Shown: in pieces, positions 52,602 through 57,026 of the stretch | Numbering within the stretch: position 1 is the first letter of the stretch | Layout: every line of letters begins with the position of its first letter | Assembly: GCA_026399015.1 (NCBI GenBank) | Contig: JAPLRS010000035.1 | Location: forward strand, 1 to 57,026 | DNA length: 57,026 bases | Direction of reading: 5' to 3' | From: Methylococcales bacterium | GTDB taxonomy: Bacteria; Pseudomonadota; Gammaproteobacteria; Methylococcales; Methylomonadaceae | The notes under the pieces: generated by a model | Seen by the model: the letters and a program-made list of their open reading frames with translations, nothing else | What the model was told of the DNA's origin: nothing | The model's database searches: none | Translations under genes and position numbers: made by a program

Positions 52602-53069
52602 ATGGCTGAAGAGCAAACAACAATTGAAAAACAATTTTCTATTCAAAAAATCTATACAAAAGATATGTCTTTTGAAACGCCTAACTCTCCAAAGATTTTT
52701 ACTGAGAAATGGGAACCTACTGTAGATTTTAATCTTGCTTCTAACGTACAGCCACTTGAAAATGGTCTTTATGAAGTTGCTTTAACTGTAACTATTACTG
52801 TAAAAAGCGAAGATAAAACAGCATACCTTGTTGAAGTTAATCAAGCAGGTATTTTTACATTAGTTGGATTTTCTGATGAAGAACTTGGACCTATGGTTGG
52901 AAGTTTCTGTCCAAACATCTTATTCCCTTACGCCAGAGAAGCTGTATCAGACTTGGTTGCTAAAGGTGGATTTCCACAACTATTGCTAGCGCCAGTAAAT
53001 TTTGACGCGCTGTATGCTCAACATATCCAAGCTCAACAGCAAGCTCCAGCTTCTGAAACTATTAACTAA
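52602..53069 (+). CDS. secB: protein-export chaperone SecB
   Basis: A 155-residue cytoplasmic chaperone that keeps preproteins export-competent and delivers them to SecA. Landmarks are FSIQKIYTKDMSFETPNSP, LYEVALTVTITVKSEDKTAYLVEVNQAGIF and CPNILFPYAREAVSDLVAKGGFPQLLLAPVNFDALY. Length and the acidic surface are typical. gpsA follows after eight bases. Confidence 0.97.
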   Translation: MAEEQTTIEKQFSIQKIYTKDMSFETPNSPKIFTEKWEPTVDFNLASNVQPLENGLYEVALTVTITVKSEDKTAYLVEVNQAGIFTLVGFSDEELGPMVGSFCPNILFPYAREAVSDLVAKGGFPQLLLAPVNFDALYAQHIQAQQQAPASETIN

Positions 53070-53077
53070 TAGTAGGG

Positions 53078-54076
53078 ATGGAAAAAAAAATTGCCATACT
53101 TGGCACAGGTTCTTGGGGTACTGCACTTGCATTATTGGCAGCCAGAAATGGTTGCCAAACCCTTTTATGGGGACATAACGCAACACATGTAGAGACACTA
53201 TCAATCGATCGCGAAAATAAAAAATACCTACCTGGTTACACTTTTCCTAACAACTTAACTCTCACGTCAGATTTAAATGATCTGTCTAATTTCAGCGACG
53301 TTATTCTAGTTTGCGTTCCAAGTCATGCTTTCAAAAATACACTGCTGACAATTAAACCTTATCTATCAAATAATATAAAAATAGCTTGGGCTACTAAGGG
53401 ATTTAACGCCGACGATGGCAGTTTACTTCATGATATCGTAGCAAAAATTTATTCACCAAATACTCCTGCAGCTATCCTATCAGGTCCAACTTTTGCAAAT
53501 GAAGTTGCTGCAAAATTACCTACCGCCATTACTATTGCATCGAACCAACAAGAATTTGCAAAAAAATTAAGCAACATATTACATGGTGAACTTTTTAGAA
53601 CCTATACGAGCTCAGATGTAATTGGAGTAGAAGTTGGTGGTGCCATAAAAAATGTTTTAGCAATTGCAGCTGGTATTGCTGATGGATTAGGGTTTGGTGC
53701 CAATACAAGAGCCGCTTTAATTACCAGAGGACTTAATGAGATTATTAAATTAGGCATTGTGCTTGGTGGTAAGCAAGAAACATTTATGGGCTTAGCAGGT
53801 TTAGGTGACCTAATTTTAACCTGTACTGATAATCAATCTAGAAACAGACGATTTGGATTAGCTTTAGGCTTAGGTAAAGATATTTTAAAAGCTAAAAAAG
53901 AAATTGGGCAAGAGATAGAAGGTATCTCTGCTGCTAAAGAAACTTACTTACTAGCAAAGAAATATAATGTAGATATGCCAATCACTGAACAAACTTATAA
54001 AGTACTCTACGAAAATCTGTCACCTTTAGTCGCAGTTCAAAACCTATTAGGTCGCGAACAAAAAGCAGAATCCTGA
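53078..54076 (+). CDS. gpsA: glycerol-3-phosphate dehydrogenase [NAD(P)+]
   Basis: A 332-residue cytoplasmic enzyme making sn-glycerol 3-phosphate for phospholipid synthesis. The nucleotide-binding start is LGTGSWGTALALLAARNG; the active-site Lys lies in GGAIKNVLAIAAGI, and GLGDLILTCT is also conserved. Just after secB with AGTAGGG serving as ribosome site. Complete. Confidence 0.98.
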   Translation: MEKKIAILGTGSWGTALALLAARNGCQTLLWGHNATHVETLSIDRENKKYLPGYTFPNNLTLTSDLNDLSNFSDVILVCVPSHAFKNTLLTIKPYLSNNIKIAWATKGFNADDGSLLHDIVAKIYSPNTPAAILSGPTFANEVAAKLPTAITIASNQQEFAKKLSNILHGELFRTYTSSDVIGVEVGGAIKNVLAIAAGIADGLGFGANTRAALITRGLNEIIKLGIVLGGKQETFMGLAGLGDLILTCTDNQSRNRRFGLALGLGKDILKAKKEIGQEIEGISAAKETYLLAKKYNVDMPITEQTYKVLYENLSPLVAVQNLLGREQKAES

Positions 54077-54093
54077 AAACCTCTAAGAATTAC

Positions 54094-54936
54094 TTATTCA
54101 CCATGTTCATATTTACGCCTTATAGCGTCTTCTCTTGCGTCATTAATTTCACGCATAACACTATGAACATCTGCTTGTTTTGTACTGCTTTTAAATTTAC
54201 CCGTTAACGCCGAATCTGTTGTTAAATTTCCTGTTTCATATAACCGCCAAATCTCTTTACCGTAATATGTTTCAATTAATTCAGGTGCAAATCGGCCAAA
54301 ATAAATTGCCATATTATTAACATCTCGCTCAAACATGACTGCTGCGTTATTATTTGCTGCAGCATCAACTGCTTGTGGTAAATCAATGATGACAGGTCCA
54401 TTTTTATCAACTAATACATTAAACTCAGACAAATCACCATGCACAAGCCCTACACAAAGCATACGAACAATTTCTTTTATGATTAATCCATGAAACTCCA
54501 ATGCTTCTGATGGAGTTAACACCAAATCATTAAGACGTGGCGCCGCAGACCCTTCCGCATCAATGACTAACTCCATTAAAAGTACACCCTCAACAAAATT
54601 ATAAGGCTTGGGAACTCTAACTCCCGCAGCGGCTAGGCGAAATAAAGCATCAACTTCTGCATTTTGCCAAACCTCTTCTTGTTGTTGACGACCATAACGA
54701 GAATTTTTTTGCATGGCTCTCGCTTGTCTAGTATTTCTAACTTTTCTGCCTTCTTGATAAAGAGCTTGTTTGTGAAAACCGCGTTTATTAGCTTCTTTAT
54801 AAACTTTAGCGCAGCGAACTTCGCCTTCAGATAACACTACGTAAACGGCAGCTTCTTTACCACTTTTTAAAGGACGTAGAACTTCATCAATAAGCCCGTC
54901 ACGAACAAGAGGTTCTAAACTAGCAGGGGTCTTCAT
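54094..54936 (-). CDS. RIO-type serine/threonine protein kinase
   Basis: A 280-residue atypical protein kinase. The phosphate loop is LKSGKEAAVYVV, the catalytic loop is LVHGDLSEFNVLV with Asp and Asn in place, and the metal-binding DFG-equivalent is IIDLPQAVD. The C-terminal part is charged and helical. RIO kinases act on ribosome assembly in eukaryotes and archaea; the bacterial targets are unknown. Single gene with a terminator-free neighbourhood, convergent with gpsA. Confidence 0.88.
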   Translation of the reverse strand: MKTPASLEPLVRDGLIDEVLRPLKSGKEAAVYVVLSEGEVRCAKVYKEANKRGFHKQALYQEGRKVRNTRQARAMQKNSRYGRQQQEEVWQNAEVDALFRLAAAGVRVPKPYNFVEGVLLMELVIDAEGSAAPRLNDLVLTPSEALEFHGLIIKEIVRMLCVGLVHGDLSEFNVLVDKNGPVIIDLPQAVDAAANNNAAVMFERDVNNMAIYFGRFAPELIETYYGKEIWRLYETGNLTTDSALTGKFKSSTKQADVHSVMREINDAREDAIRRKYEHGE

Positions 54937-55003
54937 TGGTAACCTCTTTAAAAATTGATGCCATAAATAAAAATATTATGATAATTGGAAATTACATTTA
55001 CGA

Positions 55004-56281
55004 TTAATTGTTTGCTATATGGGATAAATAATTTATCACACCTCGCGCTGCAGCGCGTCCAGTTGCAAAACAAGCCGTTAATAAATATCCACCAGTCGGC
55101 GCTTCCCAATTCAACATTTCACCGGCGCAAAATACTCCAGGTAAAACCTTGATCATTAATTGCTCATCTAAAGCCCCAAAGTCTACACCTCCTGCACTAC
55201 TAATAGCTTCATCAAGAGGTCTAGGTGCAACTAATACAATCGGCATTGCTTTTAGAAGAGCACATGAACTACTGGAGAGAGTAAAGTTTGATGGCAATAA
55301 TTCTCGAATTAAAGCAATTTTAACGGCATCAAAACCAAGTAGCTTACGTAAATAATTCGACAAAGAAAGTTTACCCTGAGACTTAGATAACTTTTTAACT
55401 AACTCAAATTGAGATATATGTGGTAATAAATCCAAATAAATAGTGGCATATCCACCACAAGCGATATCATCTCTTAATAATGCAGAAGCTGCGTAAATTA
55501 AACCGCCTTCAATGCCGTTTTCACTAATAATTAATTCACCTTGTCGTATGAAACTAACTCCATAACGACTAACAAATGATAATGAAATCGACTTTAGAGG
55601 TACGCCAGCAAACTTTTCACGGAAAAACGCACTCCATTTAACTTCAAAACCACAATTAGCAGGTTTCAACGGTAAAACTGAAACCCCATAACTAGAAATA
55701 AGAGAAGTCCATTCTCCAGTCGATCCAAGTTTGGACCAACTTCCACCTCCTAACGCTAAAATCACCGCATCAAACTCTCTAATTACTGTACCTTCAGAAG
55801 TTAAAAATACAAGTTGTTTTGAATTCGGTACTTTTAAACCTTGCCATTTATGACGCATATAAAAATTCACACCATCCTGACGTAGACGATGTAGCCATAA
55901 CCTTAGCAATGGTGCTGCCTTCATATCTACCGGAAATACACGTCCAGAAGTACCAATAAAAGTTTGGACTCCCAAGGTAGTTAGCCAATCCCTTAAATCG
56001 TCTGGAGTAAAGTCATGTAAAAATAACTCCAATTCACTTTTACTACTATATCGAGAAATAAATTTATCAAAACCTTCAGAGTGAGTAATATTCATTCCAC
56101 CCTTTCCAGCCATCAAAAACTTCCTACCCACTGATGGCATTGCATCAAATAATTCAACATTGATATTGGCGCTGCTTAACACTTCTGCAGCCATTAGCCC
56201 CGCAGGCCCCCCACCGATAACTGCAACTTTTATATGTCGTGATAATCCAACTGAATTTTGAATACTAATGTCATACTCCAT
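55004..56281 (-). CDS. HI0933/YhiN-family flavoprotein (TIGR03862-like)
   Basis: A 425-residue FAD-binding protein. It has VAVIGGGPAGLMAAEVL at the N-terminus, GRKFLMAGKGGMNITH after it, the GRVFPVDMKAAPLLRLWL block, and a C-terminal FCAGEMLNWEAPTGGYLL loop closing on FAD. The last two are hallmarks of the HI0933_like oxidoreductases. Substrate unknown. Confidence 0.88.
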   Translation of the reverse strand: MEYDISIQNSVGLSRHIKVAVIGGGPAGLMAAEVLSSANINVELFDAMPSVGRKFLMAGKGGMNITHSEGFDKFISRYSSKSELELFLHDFTPDDLRDWLTTLGVQTFIGTSGRVFPVDMKAAPLLRLWLHRLRQDGVNFYMRHKWQGLKVPNSKQLVFLTSEGTVIREFDAVILALGGGSWSKLGSTGEWTSLISSYGVSVLPLKPANCGFEVKWSAFFREKFAGVPLKSISLSFVSRYGVSFIRQGELIISENGIEGGLIYAASALLRDDIACGGYATIYLDLLPHISQFELVKKLSKSQGKLSLSNYLRKLLGFDAVKIALIRELLPSNFTLSSSSCALLKAMPIVLVAPRPLDEAISSAGGVDFGALDEQLMIKVLPGVFCAGEMLNWEAPTGGYLLTACFATGRAAARGVINYLSHIANN

Positions 56282-56360
56282 ACAATTTACAATATATCAA
56301 GTGGTAATAAACCTGGTTATTATACAATACAGAACTATAACTCAATCAATGGTATAGATA

Positions 56361-56690
56361 ATGCTCGAATATAAAACTAATAATTTTTTCGATTTCCTAC
56401 CACATGAAGTGCCAGAAGAAATATTTGAATGCCTTATAGAATCAAAATCTATAAAAATAGAAAAAATTATTTCTAAAGGTCAAATCACAGCAGATAACGC
56501 ATATTACAATCAAGACCAGAATGAATGGATAATATTACTTCAGGGAGAAGCAATTATCTCTTTTAAAGATCCATTTAAAGAAATTTCGATGAATGTAGGT
56601 GACTATTTATTAATACCAGCCCATCAACTACATAGAGTTGAATGGACTCCTACTGATAAGATAACTTTATGGCTGGCAATACATTTTTGA
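56361..56690 (+). CDS. cupin domain protein
   Basis: A 109-residue single-domain cupin. The two cupin motifs are visible: EWIILLQGEAIISF, and GDYLLIPAHQLHRVEW, which carries two His residues for metal binding. The end ITLWLAIHF is common in a small family of such cupins. It stands alone between the flavoprotein and the rRNA operon. Substrate unknown. Confidence 0.82.
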   Translation: MLEYKTNNFFDFLPHEVPEEIFECLIESKSIKIEKIISKGQITADNAYYNQDQNEWIILLQGEAIISFKDPFKEISMNVGDYLLIPAHQLHRVEWTPTDKITLWLAIHF

Positions 56691-56891
56691 ACACCAAGAC
56701 AATACTAAACCCTTTATTTAAGTTATTTGAGTTACCCATTTTTGATAATTAGACGAATCTATAGGTAAATACGTTTTTAAACTACTACAAAGTGTAGCCT
56801 CAAGAATCCTACAAAATCCAATCTGCAACATATTACATTTCAGTTTAGATAACCGATTTCGGAATTCTAAAACAGAATAAAAACCTCAGGC

Positions 56892-56922
56892 AAAAAAAAA
56901 CCCCGATGAAAGATCGGGGTTT
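56892..56922 (-). terminator. rRNA operon intrinsic terminator
   Basis: On the minus strand a 10-bp GC-rich stem (56913-56922 with 56898-56907), loop of five bases, and a run of nine T. It starts about nine bases after the 5S rRNA 3' end. Confidence 0.93.
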
Positions 56923-56930
56923 GATATTAA

Positions 56931-57026
56931 GAGCTTGGCAATTCCCTACTTTCGCATGGCAAACTGCCACACTATCATCGGCGCTAAATGGTTTCACTTC
57001 CGAGTTCGGGATGGGATCGGGTGGTT
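56931..57026 (-). rRNA. rrf: 5S ribosomal RNA, 3' part (5' end beyond the window)
   Basis: The reverse complement reads GATCCCATCCCGAACTCGG, then AGTGAAACCATTTAGCGCC, then GAAAGTAGGGAATTGCCA, the standard 5S core. About 96 of some 115-120 nt are present, with the first 20 or so missing at the window edge. 23S and 16S genes should lie further to the right. Confidence 0.96.

Overview
The window reads as a chromosomal segment of an AT-rich gammaproteobacterium. The markers are tol-pal with cpoB, ruvABC, secB-gpsA, queCE next to tol-pal, and a 5S rRNA at the right edge. An alginate_export-type porin beside modABC and a full amidoligase/transglutaminase/Anbu cluster would fit a Methylococcales-like methanotroph, but no diagnostic methane-oxidation gene is present, so the order is a guess. 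Nothing looks like a prophage, insertion sequence or CRISPR array. All large genes are intact.

Layout. 1-5 kb: a gene-poor AT-rich stretch, a small His/Gly-rich lipoprotein, a SulP anion transporter, a ParB-like small protein, a small membrane protein, and an HPPD-like VOC protein. 5-6.3 kb: a YqiA-like hydrolase, a mini P-loop protein, and tRNA-Lys with its terminator. 6.3-15.6 kb, minus strand: ybgC-tolQRAB-pal-cpoB-queE-queC and, upstream of them, ruvC-ruvA-ruvB. TolA carries long 27- and 32-residue tandem repeats. 15.7-21.7 kb: serB-like phosphatase, divergent thioredoxin-like protein and hemJ, then an RND adaptor and heavy-metal-type RND pump. 21.7-23.9 kb: an XRE regulator, an FN3-family protein, and a noncoding interval with a 42-bp tandem repeat and two copies of a composite operator-like motif. 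23.85-28.1 kb: porin and modABC.

28.2-41.4 kb holds the most unusual block. It contains two versions of the circularly permuted ATP-grasp/alpha-E pair, one split and one fused, three transglutaminase-fold proteins (one fused to a DUF2126 putative amidoligase), the proteasome-like Ntn hydrolase Anbu, and a MinD/ParA-type ATPase. Citrate synthase sits inside it. Together the genes look like a make-and-cleave peptide (amide bond) system whose product is unknown.

41.7-47.5 kb: a polytopic membrane protein, divergent from HIT-cstA-ybdD, then an FAD oxidoreductase overlapping an MnmM/YtqB-type methyltransferase (a possible non-fused route to mnm5U in tRNA wobble uridine), and ppnP. 47.7-51.8 kb: ctpA-envC-gpmI. 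52.1-54.1 kb: rhodanese-secB-gpsA. 54-56.7 kb: a RIO-type kinase, an HI0933-family flavoprotein and a cupin. The window ends in the 3' part of a minus-strand 5S rRNA with a strong terminator, so an rRNA operon continues past the right edge.
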